A stretch of 56,166 nucleotides of DNA, taken from NCBI GenBank assembly GCA_937951135.1, contig CALFCI010000075.1, forward strand, positions 1 to 56,166, read 5' to 3'. This DNA comes from an uncultured Aquimarina sp. GTDB taxonomy: Bacteria > Bacteroidota > Bacteroidia > Flavobacteriales > Flavobacteriaceae. Position 1 is the first letter of the stretch; each line of letters starts with the position of its first letter. A program made the translations under genes and the position numbers. Below are positions 27,824 through 37,607 of this stretch, piece by piece. The notes beneath the pieces are model-generated. The model searched no databases. It worked only from the letters and a program-made list of their open reading frames with translations, and had not been told where the DNA came from.

Positions 27824-28396
27824 TTATCTAGTCAAAAAATCAATACACAATGCCACAGCTTTTCCACGATGGCTGATTTCATTTTTCTTGGAGAGTGTAA
27901 GTTCTGCAAATGTTTTAGAATACCCCTCAGGTGTAAATATAGGATCATACCCAAAACCCTCTATGCCTTGCCTAGCTGTGGTGATTGTACCCTTACAGAT
28001 TCCAGTAAATACATGCGTATTCCCATCTAAGATCAAAGCAATGACGGTTTTGAATTGCGCATTACGATTTGGAGTATCCCCAAGTTCATGCAATACTTTA
28101 TTCATGTTTGCATCGGGATCTTTGGAAGCGCCAGCGTATCTAGCAGAATATACTCCGGGAGCACCTTGTAAGGCTTCTATTTCTAAACCGGTATCATCTG
28201 CAAAACAGTCATAGCCATATTTTTCTTTGACATAGTTAGCTTTTTGCTTGGCATTACCGGACAATGTAGGTGCCGTTTCGGGAATATCTTCAGTGCATCC
28301 AATATCAGCTAAACTCAAGAGTTCAATATGCTTAGGGACTAAGGCTTGTACCTCTTTAATTTTATTCGTATTGTTAGTAGCAAAAACAAGTTTCAT
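27824..28396 (-). CDS. rdgB: XTP/dITP diphosphatase (HAM1/RdgB)
   Basis: The 190-residue protein opens LVFATNNTNKIKEVQAL, the family signature, and contains CFADDTGLEIEALQGAPGVYSARYAG, FKTVIALIL and GFGYDPIFTPEGYSKTFAEL. All are active-site or fold motifs of the HAM1 family. It hydrolyses non-canonical purine triphosphates such as ITP and XTP to prevent their incorporation in nucleic acids. It lies in the same direction as the KdsC-like and DUF2520 genes, with a 153-bp gap. Confidence 0.96.
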   Translation of the reverse strand: MKLVFATNNTNKIKEVQALVPKHIELLSLADIGCTEDIPETAPTLSGNAKQKANYVKEKYGYDCFADDTGLEIEALQGAPGVYSARYAGASKDPDANMNKVLHELGDTPNRNAQFKTVIALILDGNTHVFTGICKGTITTARQGIEGFGYDPIFTPEGYSKTFAELTLSKKNEISHRGKAVALCIDFLTR

Positions 28397-28549
28397 TAGA
28401 ATGTTAAATTTAGTAGTATACTAGGATATGGTTTCTGGTTATGATTTCATACCCCAATTGTTCAGTTACAAAATAGTGAAATTTAACGATAAGATAGTTA
28501 CTCTGTAGCGTCTAACATCTAGAATCTACTAGTGTAAGCGGTCTAAAGA

Positions 28550-29074
28550 TTACACCGCAGCATCAAATTGTATTTTCCATTTGCCTTGTACTTTTAGTAC
28601 TTGCTCAATCACATCTCTTACACATCCTTTTCCTCCTTTTTTATGAGAAACATACCTGGCAATTTCTTTAATTTCGGTCACAGCATCCTGAGGACAAGTA
28701 GGCAAACCTACAATTTTCATTACAGGATAATCAGGAATATCATCCCCCATATATAAAACAGATTCTGGAGTTATTTTGTGATTCGTAAGGTATTCTTGAA
28801 GCTGTTTTGTTTTATGATGGGCTCCAAGGTATACATCTTTAATCCCTAGCGTATTAAGTCGTTTTTTTACTGCTGGATTGGTGCCTCCAGAAATAATACA
28901 AACATTAAATCCTTGTTGTAATGCTATTTTTAAAGCATACCCGTCTTTTACATTCATCGTGCGTAATAATTCTCCATTAGCATCTATAAGTAGACTTCCA
29001 TCCGTAAGGACTCCGTCTACATCAAAGATAAATGTTGTAATGTGTTGTAAGTGTTCTTTATAGCTTTTCTCCAT
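28550..29074 (-). CDS. HAD-IIIA phosphatase, KdsC-like
   Basis: The 174-residue protein is a cap-less HAD phosphatase with motif I FDVDGVLTDGSL (nucleophile Asp about residue 18), motif II ISGGTNPAVKKRL, the lysine in AHHKTKQLQEYL, and motif IV YMGDDIPDYPVM. This matches 3-deoxy-D-manno-octulosonate-8-phosphate phosphatase (KdsC/YrbI), which supplies Kdo for lipopolysaccharide. Family members in Bacteroidota can act on other sialic-acid-type 8- or 9-phosphates, so substrate identity is probable but not proven. Its start overlaps the end of the upstream DUF2520 gene by 17 bp, so the two are translationally linked. Confidence 0.88.
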   Translation of the reverse strand: MEKSYKEHLQHITTFIFDVDGVLTDGSLLIDANGELLRTMNVKDGYALKIALQQGFNVCIISGGTNPAVKKRLNTLGIKDVYLGAHHKTKQLQEYLTNHKITPESVLYMGDDIPDYPVMKIVGLPTCPQDAVTEIKEIARYVSHKKGGKGCVRDVIEQVLKVQGKWKIQFDAAV

Positions 29075-29819
29075 GATATTCTTGTATGGTGTTTGTTAGT
29101 ATCGTATATAATTTTTGATGCATAGGTTGATATAGATCTTGCAGATGTTTTGTTATTGTTTTGTGGTCATTTCGGATAGCTGGTCCCGTTTGCGCCTGTT
29201 TCGGAGGTAATGTTACTATTTTTTCAGCAGTTTCTTGTATCAACGGATATAAAATTTCGAAGGGGAGTTGGTGCGCATCACAAATCTCATTTCCGATGGT
29301 ATATAAGTGATTCGTGAAATTATTAACAAAAACAGCCGCAACATGCAATGCACTGCGCTGTTCAGAAGTTAAGGTATAGATTTTGGTAGAGAGCGCAGAA
29401 GCGATTTGGAACAAAAGCTCTAGATCTTTTTTTGACCTTGCCTCTATACAGATGGGAACAGTGCTAAAATCAATTTTTTTACCCAAACTAAACGTTTGTA
29501 AAGGGTACCAAACCCCAGCACATTGATCAGAAGCTATGGCATCCATAGAAACTCCGCCAGCAATATGTACGACTAGTTTATTTTTAAAAGGAAGTTTTTG
29601 GCTAACTTCAGTAATAGCAGTGTCACTAATACAGAGCAGGTAAATATCAGCTTCCAGTATTTCATGCAGCTGTGATGTAACCGCTATAGCATCGCCTGGA
29701 TCTAATGCTATACCTTTCCTGTTATAACATTGTATAATGTCTAGTGTAGGGTGTTGCTGTATCGCTTTATATAGATGATGCGCTACATTACCCGCCCCAA
29801 GTAAAACAATCTTTATCAT
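29058..29819 (-). CDS. Rossmann-fold DUF2520 domain protein
   Basis: The 253-residue protein begins MIKIVLLGAGNVAHHLYKAI, a GxGxxxxH nucleotide-binding start. The first ~120 residues resemble an NADP-binding pyrroline-carboxylate-reductase-like Rossmann domain (VVHIAGGVSMDAI, GVWYPLQTFS). The C-terminal part is helical and carries AVFVNNFTNHLYTIG, typical of the DUF2520 group of dehydrogenase-like proteins. No substrate is known for this family. It is the first gene of a minus-strand pair with the KdsC-like phosphatase and is divergent from ccsBA. Confidence 0.85.
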   Translation of the reverse strand: MIKIVLLGAGNVAHHLYKAIQQHPTLDIIQCYNRKGIALDPGDAIAVTSQLHEILEADIYLLCISDTAITEVSQKLPFKNKLVVHIAGGVSMDAIASDQCAGVWYPLQTFSLGKKIDFSTVPICIEARSKKDLELLFQIASALSTKIYTLTSEQRSALHVAAVFVNNFTNHLYTIGNEICDAHQLPFEILYPLIQETAEKIVTLPPKQAQTGPAIRNDHKTITKHLQDLYQPMHQKLYTILTNTIQEYHGEKL

Positions 29820-29924
29820 ACTGCTAAAATAAGGAAGTTAATAGTAATAATAACATCCTAATCATGCTTAGATAAATGCAAATAATGAAGGGCTGTTATA
29901 GCATTATTATTCTATGAAAAGCAT

Positions 29925-29932
29925 TAAATTTG
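29925..29932 (+). promoter_or_regulatory. Promoter -7 element of ccsBA
   Basis: TAAATTTG matches TAnnTTTG exactly, 26 bp upstream of the ccsBA ATG at 29959. Confidence 0.55.
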
Positions 29933-29958
29933 CACAGCTATAAAAAGAAAAAGTTGTT

Positions 29959-32900
29959 ATGCAAAATAAGCTAGTGAGTATGTTGTTTTCTACACGAGTA
30001 ACGGCAGTGTTATTTATTGTATTTGCAGTATCGATGGGAGTCGGAACTTTTTTAGAAGATGGCTATGGTACGCCTGCCGCCCGAATATGGGTATATAACA
30101 CTTGGTGGTTTGAAGGTATTATGTTATTTTTTGTAATCAATTTTTGTGGAAACATTGTTAGATATCGCCTATATACTAAAGAAAAACTAGCAACATTAGT
30201 TGTGCATTTATCTTTTATTTTAATTTTAGTAGGTGCTTTTGTAACCCGTTATATCAGTTATGAAGGAGTGATGCCGATTAGGGAAGGAGAGACTACTAAT
30301 ATTTTTTTATCTGAAAAGACATATTTGACTACATTTTTGGATGGAGAGATTAAAGGAGAACCAAGACGTAGGGTCGTAGAGGAATCCTTAGAATTGGCAG
30401 CAGCCACAAATAATAGGTTTATAATAGATACCGACTATAATGGTCAAGAAGTATCGATTGCGTATAAAGAGTATATCAAAGGGGCAGAAGAAGGATTGGT
30501 TGAAACTGAAGATGGAGAACTATATTTAAAAATTGTAGAAGCGGGAGATGGTAACAGGCATGATCATTTTCTAAAAGAGAATGAGGTATCGAATCTTCAT
30601 AATATATTAATAGCATTTAATAAACCTACTCCTGGGGCTATCAATATTACATACGAAAATGATAACTATAGCATCAATTCACCATTTGAAGGAACGTATC
30701 TTAGAATGGCAGATCAGAAGGAAGGCATATTAATTAAAGATAGCGTACAGCCCTTACAGTTGCGTTCATTATATCAAACTGCGGGAATGCAATTTGTGAT
30801 TCCGGAGCCTGTAACGAGAGGAGTATATGATATTGTACCTATTGAAGTTAAAGAGAAAGGACAGCAAGATGCTTTAATTGTTGAAGTGACTACCAAAGGA
30901 GAAACCCAAGAAGTAAAATTATTAGGAGGAAAAGGATATGCTAATGATATGAAAACAATAGCACTAGGGGGATTAGATATGCATTTTAGTTTTGGATCTA
31001 AACGTATGAAGTTGCCCTTTTCATTAGCACTCGATGATTTTATTGCAGAAAAATATCCTGGAACTACCAATGTATACAAATCGTATAAGAGTAAAGTGCA
31101 GATCGTAGAAGGAACCACAAAAACCCCTTATGATATTTTCATGAATCATGTATTGGATCATGGAGGATATCGATTTTTTCAAGCATCTTTCGATCCAGAT
31201 GAAAAAGGAACAGTACTCTCTGTGAATCACGATTTTTGGGGTACTTGGATCACCTATTTTGGGTATATGTTATTGTACCTCGGGCTGATGTTAATTTTAT
31301 TTACTAAAGGTTCTCGATTCAAAAATTTAGAACAAATGTTGAATAAAGTTAAAGCAAAAAAGAAGACCATGGCTGTGGTTTTGGGGATCCTATTTTCTTC
31401 TATATCTTATGGACAACAGGAAGCGGATCATGTTACAGATCATTTGCAAGTATTGCCCAGTCAAGCGGTATTGGATTCTGTAATCAAGGCTAATGCAGTG
31501 TCTAAAGAACATGCAGCAAAGTTCGGAAGTATTGTAATTCAGGATGAGCGTGGTAGAATGAAGCCTGTGAATACATTTTCATCAGAACTACTGCGAAAAT
31601 TAAGTAAAAAAGATACCTATAAAGGGCTAAATGCAGATCAGGTATTTGTATCGATGGTTGAAAATCCTTTTATATGGTACAGCATTCCACTAATAGAGAT
31701 ACAAAGAGAGAATGATAGTATTCGTAGAATACTAGGAGTTTCTACAACAGAAAGAAGAGTATCGTTAATGGATTTAGTCGAAAAAGACGGTACCTACAAA
31801 TTAGATCCATATTTAGAAAAAGCAAGCAGTACCAATACTCCGAGTAGCTTTGAAAAAGATTTTTTAAAAACACATGAAAAGTTTTATTTATTGAATCAAG
31901 CTTTGGGAGGTGGGATTTTACGAGTGTTTCCTGTGCCAGAAGATGAAAATAATACATGGATTTCTGTTCCACAGTTAAATGAATATAATCTAAAGGGCAT
32001 GGATTCGGTATTTACGCGCCAGATCATTCCGATATATAGACAATCACTTATTGAAGCACGAAAAACAGGAGATTATACAAAGCCTGATCAATATGTAAAG
32101 AGTATTAAAGATTTTCAAAAGAAGTTTGGTAGCGCCGTATTGCCTAGTGATCAAAGAATCAAAGCCGAAATTACCTTAAATAAATATGATATTTTTAAAA
32201 CATTATATCGCTATTATATGCTGGCGGGACTATTGTTAATGATTTTTGTTATCCTTAGGATTTTTAAAGAATCTAAAACAATAAAAGGGCTTATTTATGT
32301 AACTATAGGTGTTGTTGTATTATTATTTGCATTGCATACTGCGGGCTTGATTATGCGCTGGTATGTCTCTGGTCATGCTCCATGGAGTGATGCTTATGAG
32401 TCTATGATTTATGTTGCGTGGGTTACGCTAGCATTAGGATTGGTTTTTGGAAGTAAGAGTAATTTAACTATTGCAGCCACTACTTTTGTTGCAGCAATTA
32501 TTCTGTTTTTTGCACATCAAAACTGGACAGATCCAGCGATTGCAAACTTACAACCGGTATTAGATTCATATTGGGTATTGATCCATGTTTCTGTAATAGT
32601 AGGAAGTTATGGGCCGTTTTTTGTTGGGGCTATTTTAGGAATCTTAGCGTTGGTTTTGATGCTATTAACTACCAAATCCAATAAGAAACGTATGGATGTT
32701 AATATTAAAGAGATTACCATCATTAATGAAATGGCATTGACTATAGGATTGGTAATGCTTACCATCGGTAATTTTCTTGGTGGGATGTGGGCCAATGAAA
32801 GTTGGGGTCGCTATTGGGGATGGGATCCTAAAGAAACCTGGGCTTTAGTGAGTATTATGGTATATGCCTTTGTAATTCACATGCGTCTAATACCCGGTTT

Positions 32901-33114
32901 GCGAGGGCGTTGGTTGTTTAATTTTATCTCAGTCATTGCGGTGTATAGTATTTTAATGACCTATTTTGGAGTGAATTTTTATCTTAAAGGATTGCACTCT
33001 TATGCTAGTGGAGATAAGGTGATTACCCCTAATTCAATATATTACTCTATTGTGTTTTTAGTGGTGTTAGGAGGAGTCTCTTTTTGGAGAAATAGGAAAT
33101 ACTACACCAAATAA
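29959..33114 (+). CDS. ccsBA: Cytochrome c biogenesis fusion protein CcsBA (ResB-ResC)
   Basis: The 1051-residue membrane protein fuses two system II cytochrome c maturation components. Residues 1-~460 are ResB/CcsB-like: early transmembrane helices (LFSTRVTAVLFIVFAVSMGVG), a large periplasmic domain and a further helix (WITYFGYMLLYLGLMLILF). After a periplasmic section, residues ~740-1051 are CcsA/ResC with multiple helices, the haem-handling tryptophan-rich loop WGRYWGWDPKETWAL near residue 950, and periplasmic histidines (HTAGLIMRWYVSGHAPW, IHVSVIVG, IHMRL). It exports haem and ligates it to apocytochromes. Fused CcsBA is normal in Bacteroidota. Confidence 0.95.
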   Translation: MQNKLVSMLFSTRVTAVLFIVFAVSMGVGTFLEDGYGTPAARIWVYNTWWFEGIMLFFVINFCGNIVRYRLYTKEKLATLVVHLSFILILVGAFVTRYISYEGVMPIREGETTNIFLSEKTYLTTFLDGEIKGEPRRRVVEESLELAAATNNRFIIDTDYNGQEVSIAYKEYIKGAEEGLVETEDGELYLKIVEAGDGNRHDHFLKENEVSNLHNILIAFNKPTPGAINITYENDNYSINSPFEGTYLRMADQKEGILIKDSVQPLQLRSLYQTAGMQFVIPEPVTRGVYDIVPIEVKEKGQQDALIVEVTTKGETQEVKLLGGKGYANDMKTIALGGLDMHFSFGSKRMKLPFSLALDDFIAEKYPGTTNVYKSYKSKVQIVEGTTKTPYDIFMNHVLDHGGYRFFQASFDPDEKGTVLSVNHDFWGTWITYFGYMLLYLGLMLILFTKGSRFKNLEQMLNKVKAKKKTMAVVLGILFSSISYGQQEADHVTDHLQVLPSQAVLDSVIKANAVSKEHAAKFGSIVIQDERGRMKPVNTFSSELLRKLSKKDTYKGLNADQVFVSMVENPFIWYSIPLIEIQRENDSIRRILGVSTTERRVSLMDLVEKDGTYKLDPYLEKASSTNTPSSFEKDFLKTHEKFYLLNQALGGGILRVFPVPEDENNTWISVPQLNEYNLKGMDSVFTRQIIPIYRQSLIEARKTGDYTKPDQYVKSIKDFQKKFGSAVLPSDQRIKAEITLNKYDIFKTLYRYYMLAGLLLMIFVILRIFKESKTIKGLIYVTIGVVVLLFALHTAGLIMRWYVSGHAPWSDAYESMIYVAWVTLALGLVFGSKSNLTIAATTFVAAIILFFAHQNWTDPAIANLQPVLDSYWVLIHVSVIVGSYGPFFVGAILGILALVLMLLTTKSNKKRMDVNIKEITIINEMALTIGLVMLTIGNFLGGMWANESWGRYWGWDPKETWALVSIMVYAFVIHMRLIPGLRGRWLFNFISVIAVYSILMTYFGVNFYLKGLHSYASGDKVITPNSIYYSIVFLVVLGGVSFWRNRKYYTK

Positions 33115-33360
33115 TTAACACTTTTTTAACAAAAAAAAACTTTCTTAATGCTGATTATCAGTTGTTTATGTTTTTGATGGTGAAAAAAATAACACTTTAA
33201 AGGTGAAAATAAACCGTTTAACGTTTTTTCTTTTTTTTCTTTAGAAGTGTTATTTTATTTTTTCATATTTGTATATGAATAGCCATGAATATTTAGGGAA
33301 TACATATCTTAAAATGCGATTGATTATCATTTCAAACAGTTATTAACCAAAAACACACAC

Positions 33361-36300
33361 ATGGTCAAAATTACTTTATTAAATTTCAAATCATCTTTAA
33401 GGCATATTAGTTTATGTCTCATTGCGTTGTTATTCGTCTCGTTTTCAGGACATGCCGAAAATAACAACACTGAAGAAGCGTATGCTGCAGTAAGTAAAGC
33501 TACATACTATAGATACGTATTAGTTAAAAATAGCGGTAAATGTGATACTGATGTTTATTTGTATAAATACAAAAATAGCAGTTACAAAAAATATTTGACT
33601 AAAGTAGCTGCCGGAAGACAAGCATGGGTAAAAGTACCCGCACGTTGTTTCCTTAGAGCAGTGAATGCTGGAGCACTTAATTTTAATGCGTTAAAGTATA
33701 ATAAGTGGTATGCGGTTTCATACAATCATAGCCAAAAATTTTATGTTACTCCTAAGTATTGTGCTAACCCTTGTAAAGTAAAACCAGGTAGTATCTCGGC
33801 AACACAAAAAAATAATTGTGGAGGTTTTCAGCCAAAAGAATTTAAAGGAACAGCAGTAACTTCTAATGCTGGTCAGGCGAAATACCAATGGCAGATTAAA
33901 AGAGTTAGAGGTACTAATTGGGAGAATATAGCAGGAGCTACAGCTCAAAATTATACAGCAGATTATATCGAATCAGGTTCACTATGGTATAGAAGAGCAG
34001 TGAAAATTAATGGATGTAACAATTCTTATTATTCTAATAGTGTAGACCTTCATGTTTCTGGAGAAGGAATTGATGTCAATGCAGGTGATGATGTAGTCTC
34101 TTGTGCTACAGAAGATACTACCTTAACAGCAGTAGTAACTGGAAGTACATCTTGTACTACAGCAGCAACATCAGATTGTAATCATACATTATACCAATCA
34201 GGTGGATATCAGAATAGAGATTACCGACATAGTAACGCTGCATATTGCGGACAAGGAAAAGGTGCTAAATTATGGACAAGAAGAGATACGGGACTTGGTT
34301 TTGTAACTATCGATTTTGGAAAAGTGGTGCCTGCAGGAACTAAGATTCATACCCGTATGAGATTGGCACACTGTGGTAATAATAATGGAAATAAAAGTAA
34401 AGCTAAAATTCAATCTTCATTACGAGGAAAGACTGGATTTGCTACTATAGGTAATTTTGAGTTCACTTCACAAAGTTATAAAGAGTATACAGTAACATTA
34501 GGTGCTGCAACACGTTTTATTAAGGTGATTGAAAATTCAGGATGTCCTTTATTAGTAGATTATGTACGGTATGAAACGGTTGGGTCTTCTAGTAATGATA
34601 TTACGTATGAATGGTCTGGACCAGGAATTGTAGGGTCAACAACAACAGCTACAATTACAGTAAACAAAAGTGGTGTATATACAGTTAAAACTAAAAACTG
34701 TAGTGAATGTGAAGATACCGATACTGTAAAAGTTGAGATCAACACTCCATTAACAGATGCAGGTACAGTTTCAGCTACGCAAATAAATTGTGGAGGATTT
34801 GAACCTGAAGAATTTGAAGGTACTGAAGCATCTGGTGGTAATGCCGGAGCAATTGTATACCAATGGCAAATTAAAAGAGTACGTGGGACAGCATGGGAAG
34901 ATATTGATGGTGCTACGGAACAAAATTATATAGCAGATTATATTGAATCAGGTTCATTATGGTACAGAAGAGGAGCTAAGAGAGAAGAATGTGGTGCATA
35001 CTTATATTCTAATAACATAGATTTACATGTAAGACAGGCACCAGAAGTAGAGGTGGTCGTAACGAATCCAGATTGTGCAAATCCTACAGCAGGAGAAATT
35101 AAATTCACATTTGATGATGTTACTGAACGTTCACATATTGAGTTTTCTTTAGATGGAGGTTTAACATACACTACAGTGCGTGATGATTCTCAACTATTTT
35201 CTTTTACAGAGCTAACTGCAGGTGATTATGATATTTGGGTACGATGGGGGAATGACCAATGTCCAGTAGATTTAGGAACGGTAACTATTGAAGAAGTAGT
35301 ATCAATTACAGCAGATGCAGGTGCAGATCAAACGATTTGTACAGGAGAGGAAGTTGTACTTTCTGCTCAAGCTACAGGAGAAGGATCATGTAAAGATTGT
35401 ACAGCATATACAATAGAGAATACTACACATTGCAAAGGTAGACAGGATTATGTAGCGTATTTATTGTATAGAGGTATTGAAAGACGATATAGTAATGTAG
35501 ACTTGATTTGGACAGAACTTAACGATGGAACAGCAACACTTAAAGGTACCATATACGATTATATGTATGCGAATACGGACTATGAAGTTGATGTTGTTTT
35601 CTCTGGAAGAACAACAGCACAAAATGAGCCTTATAAAGAGCATGATTGTAATGAAGAGAGTACTTCTGGATGGGAGTATTATACAACTACTACAGGTACA
35701 TTAACTCAAGTAGGTGGAGCAGAAGTAATCACGATCGAAAGAACAGGAGAACCTTTTCAAGTAGGAAATGGAGCTAATGTAACTGAATCCAGAGTTGGAT
35801 ATTTTGGAGCATCAGGCTGGTTTAGTACAAATGTTAATGGAATCGGAGATTTTAATTTTAATTTTGGTGATTGTGTTACTTCAACAGATACTGCATTTGA
35901 ATATTTATGGTCTACGGGTGAAACTACACAGACCATCTCTGTTGCTCCAAATGATACTACTACCTATACTGTAGAAATATCAAACTGTTCGGATTGTGTT
36001 GCTGAAGATGAGGTAACAGTAATTGTTAGTGACTTAGCGATCAATGCTGGTGATGATCAAACGATTGCATTAGGAGATTCAGTACTATTACAAGTAGATA
36101 CTACAGATGTAATAGAAACGTATGATTGGTCTACTGGTGAAACTACTACATCTATTAGTGTATCGCCTACAGAAACAACTACATATACAATTACAGCAAC
36201 AAAAGGTGGTTGTGTAGCTACCGATACCGTTACTGTATATGTTGTAGATCCATGTACAAGTCAACAGTATGTTGTAACGGCAACACCAATTCCCGTTAGT

Positions 36301-36537
36301 GTTACAGGTATTCTTAATATCGATGTAGCTGTAGATGCAGCTCAAGATATTACGTATGCTACTTATAAGATGGATGGAAATATAACGGGTCCATTAGTAA
36401 ATTATTATGTAGAGAAAGGATGTAATACGATAGCAGTTGATATGGGAGTACATTGTAATTTCATACCACAAACTAATTATATATTAATAGTAACAGGAAG
36501 TGGATGGTCAGAATCTATTCAATTCTTAACATTATAG
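33361..36537 (+). CDS. Large secreted multidomain protein with Ig/PKD-like repeats
   Basis: The 1058-residue protein has a signal peptide (residues ~1-31, SGHA-EN). A ~90-residue module starting near 142 (ISATQKNNCGGFQPKEF, YQWQIKRVRGTNWE, ADYIESGSLWYRR) is repeated with high similarity from ~465 (AGTVSATQINCGGFEPEEF, same core). Between and after them are Ig/PKD-like stretches (NAGDDVVSCATEDTTLTA, GADQTICTGEEVVLSA, YLWSTGETTQTISVAP). One segment at ~290-400 resembles a sugar-binding jelly-roll. The last ~85 residues look like a divergent type A T9SS sorting domain (TPIPVSVTGILNIDV, LIVTGSGWSESIQFLTL), so surface export is likely. Ligand unknown. It is monocistronic, with a strong terminator. 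Confidence 0.7.
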   Translation: MVKITLLNFKSSLRHISLCLIALLFVSFSGHAENNNTEEAYAAVSKATYYRYVLVKNSGKCDTDVYLYKYKNSSYKKYLTKVAAGRQAWVKVPARCFLRAVNAGALNFNALKYNKWYAVSYNHSQKFYVTPKYCANPCKVKPGSISATQKNNCGGFQPKEFKGTAVTSNAGQAKYQWQIKRVRGTNWENIAGATAQNYTADYIESGSLWYRRAVKINGCNNSYYSNSVDLHVSGEGIDVNAGDDVVSCATEDTTLTAVVTGSTSCTTAATSDCNHTLYQSGGYQNRDYRHSNAAYCGQGKGAKLWTRRDTGLGFVTIDFGKVVPAGTKIHTRMRLAHCGNNNGNKSKAKIQSSLRGKTGFATIGNFEFTSQSYKEYTVTLGAATRFIKVIENSGCPLLVDYVRYETVGSSSNDITYEWSGPGIVGSTTTATITVNKSGVYTVKTKNCSECEDTDTVKVEINTPLTDAGTVSATQINCGGFEPEEFEGTEASGGNAGAIVYQWQIKRVRGTAWEDIDGATEQNYIADYIESGSLWYRRGAKREECGAYLYSNNIDLHVRQAPEVEVVVTNPDCANPTAGEIKFTFDDVTERSHIEFSLDGGLTYTTVRDDSQLFSFTELTAGDYDIWVRWGNDQCPVDLGTVTIEEVVSITADAGADQTICTGEEVVLSAQATGEGSCKDCTAYTIENTTHCKGRQDYVAYLLYRGIERRYSNVDLIWTELNDGTATLKGTIYDYMYANTDYEVDVVFSGRTTAQNEPYKEHDCNEESTSGWEYYTTTTGTLTQVGGAEVITIERTGEPFQVGNGANVTESRVGYFGASGWFSTNVNGIGDFNFNFGDCVTSTDTAFEYLWSTGETTQTISVAPNDTTTYTVEISNCSDCVAEDEVTVIVSDLAINAGDDQTIALGDSVLLQVDTTDVIETYDWSTGETTTSISVSPTETTTYTITATKGGCVATDTVTVYVVDPCTSQQYVVTATPIPVSVTGILNIDVAVDAAQDITYATYKMDGNITGPLVNYYVEKGCNTIAVDMGVHCNFIPQTNYILIVTGSGWSESIQFLTL

Positions 36538-36571
36538 TATATAGTATAGTAAGATATAGTTAACGACTATT

Positions 36572-36607
36572 AAAAACCCCTGTAGTTTTATTACTACAGG
36601 GGTTTTT
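36572..36607 (+). terminator. Terminator after the large secreted protein
   Basis: AAAAACCCCTGTAGT pairs with ACTACAGGGGTTTTT around TTTATT, a 15-bp perfect stem starting 34 bp after the stop codon. Confidence 0.93.
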
Positions 36608-36628
36608 GTATTTAATCCACATTGTGGA

Positions 36629-36810
36629 GTTTAATCCATAGAGTTCCTCGAGGCTCTGCCTCGGGTGTATCGACCAGATTCAAGACTTTTAGAACCAAGA
36701 GTCAAGAATCAAGATAAAATAGCGTCTTGTTTCTTGTTTCTTGTTTCTTGTTTCTTGTAGCGAAGCGGTCTTATCTCTGATACCCCGTGGCTCTGTCTCG
36801 AGGTAGTTCA
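36629..36810 (+). repeat. Interspersed repeat family B, copy 3
   Basis: It matches copies 1 and 2 through TTTAATCCATAGA, CTCGAGGCTCTGCCTCG, CAAGACTTTTAGAACCAAGA, and TTCTTGTAGCGAAGCGG. It contains four tandem TTCTTGT units (about 36730-36757) where copies 1 and 2 have fewer, and a small internal duplication of TCAAGA. It lies directly after a terminator, like the other copies. Confidence 0.75.
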
Positions 36811-37313
36811 TTTATATCCCTCGCAAAATAGCGATAAGCTAATGATATTACATAATGAATAGTGTGTGCTAAAGACTAGATGTGTTAAGAATGTAGTGTT
36901 TAATAGAAGTGTTTAATAGAAGTGTTTAGGTTTTGTTGAACATCATATCGTTTATGAAATGCGGTACAGCTTTCTCTTGTTCATATTTCAGATGGATAAA
37001 AGGAAATCATATAAAATAGACCTGTTTTAAAATTAATGATATATTAAAGTGTGTTAAATATGTTTTTTGACGATTATTTAAATAAAGTCTAAATAATGTG
37101 TTAATAATAGAGTTCTTAAAGGGTAATCAAGTAATAATGATTATTTTTTGGTATTTTGTCGCTTTTTAATAACGTTTTGTCGTGTGTATAAATAGTTAAA
37201 AAACAATAAAAAGTCTTTTTATATAAAAAAAAATGTATATATTAGCATAGTAATACGTTTGATGTGTAGGAAAATTACTACGTACGGCGTGCTTATTTAA
37301 ACCTTTATTTATT
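36811..37313. other. AT-rich intergenic region, no gene seen
   Basis: About 500 bp of AT-rich sequence between the family B repeat and the 65-residue gene. It includes a short direct repeat TAATAGAAGTGTTTA (about 36901-36928). No convincing promoter, RNA or open reading frame is visible. Confidence 0.4.
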
Positions 37314-37511
37314 ATGGCAAGAGCAATGTTTGATTATACAAAAACAGTTCTAAAAAAAGTAAGTTTTGATGTAAACCTTTTCACTAGAGAAATGTTAAAA
37401 GCATTAAACCGATTATTACCTCATGAGATTGAAGAATTAAAAATCTGGATTCAATCACTAACCGTCATGCAACCAGAGTTACAACCTTGTTTGATACATT
37501 TAAAATCATAA
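37314..37511 (+). CDS. Small conserved-looking hypothetical protein (65 aa)
   Basis: It begins MARAMFDYTKTVLKKVSFD and is predicted to be mostly helical (NLFTREMLKALNRLLPHEIEELKIWIQSL). It has no signal peptide or membrane segment. I recall similar short proteins in flavobacterial genomes but know of no function. A hairpin terminator closely follows the stop codon, which supports it being a real, single-gene transcript. Confidence 0.7.
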   Translation: MARAMFDYTKTVLKKVSFDVNLFTREMLKALNRLLPHEIEELKIWIQSLTVMQPELQPCLIHLKS

Positions 37512-37518
37512 AAAAAAG

Positions 37519-37548
37519 AAAACGGCATAGTAGCCGTTTTTTTTATAC
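37519..37548 (+). terminator. Terminator after the 65-aa gene
   Basis: AAAACGGC pairs with GCCGTTTT around ATAGTA and is followed by a T run. Confidence 0.85.
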
Positions 37549-37607
37549 ACTGATTTTACGTCCTATTGCATAAGAAATGAATATTTTTTTATGAGGTATA
37601 AAAGGGT

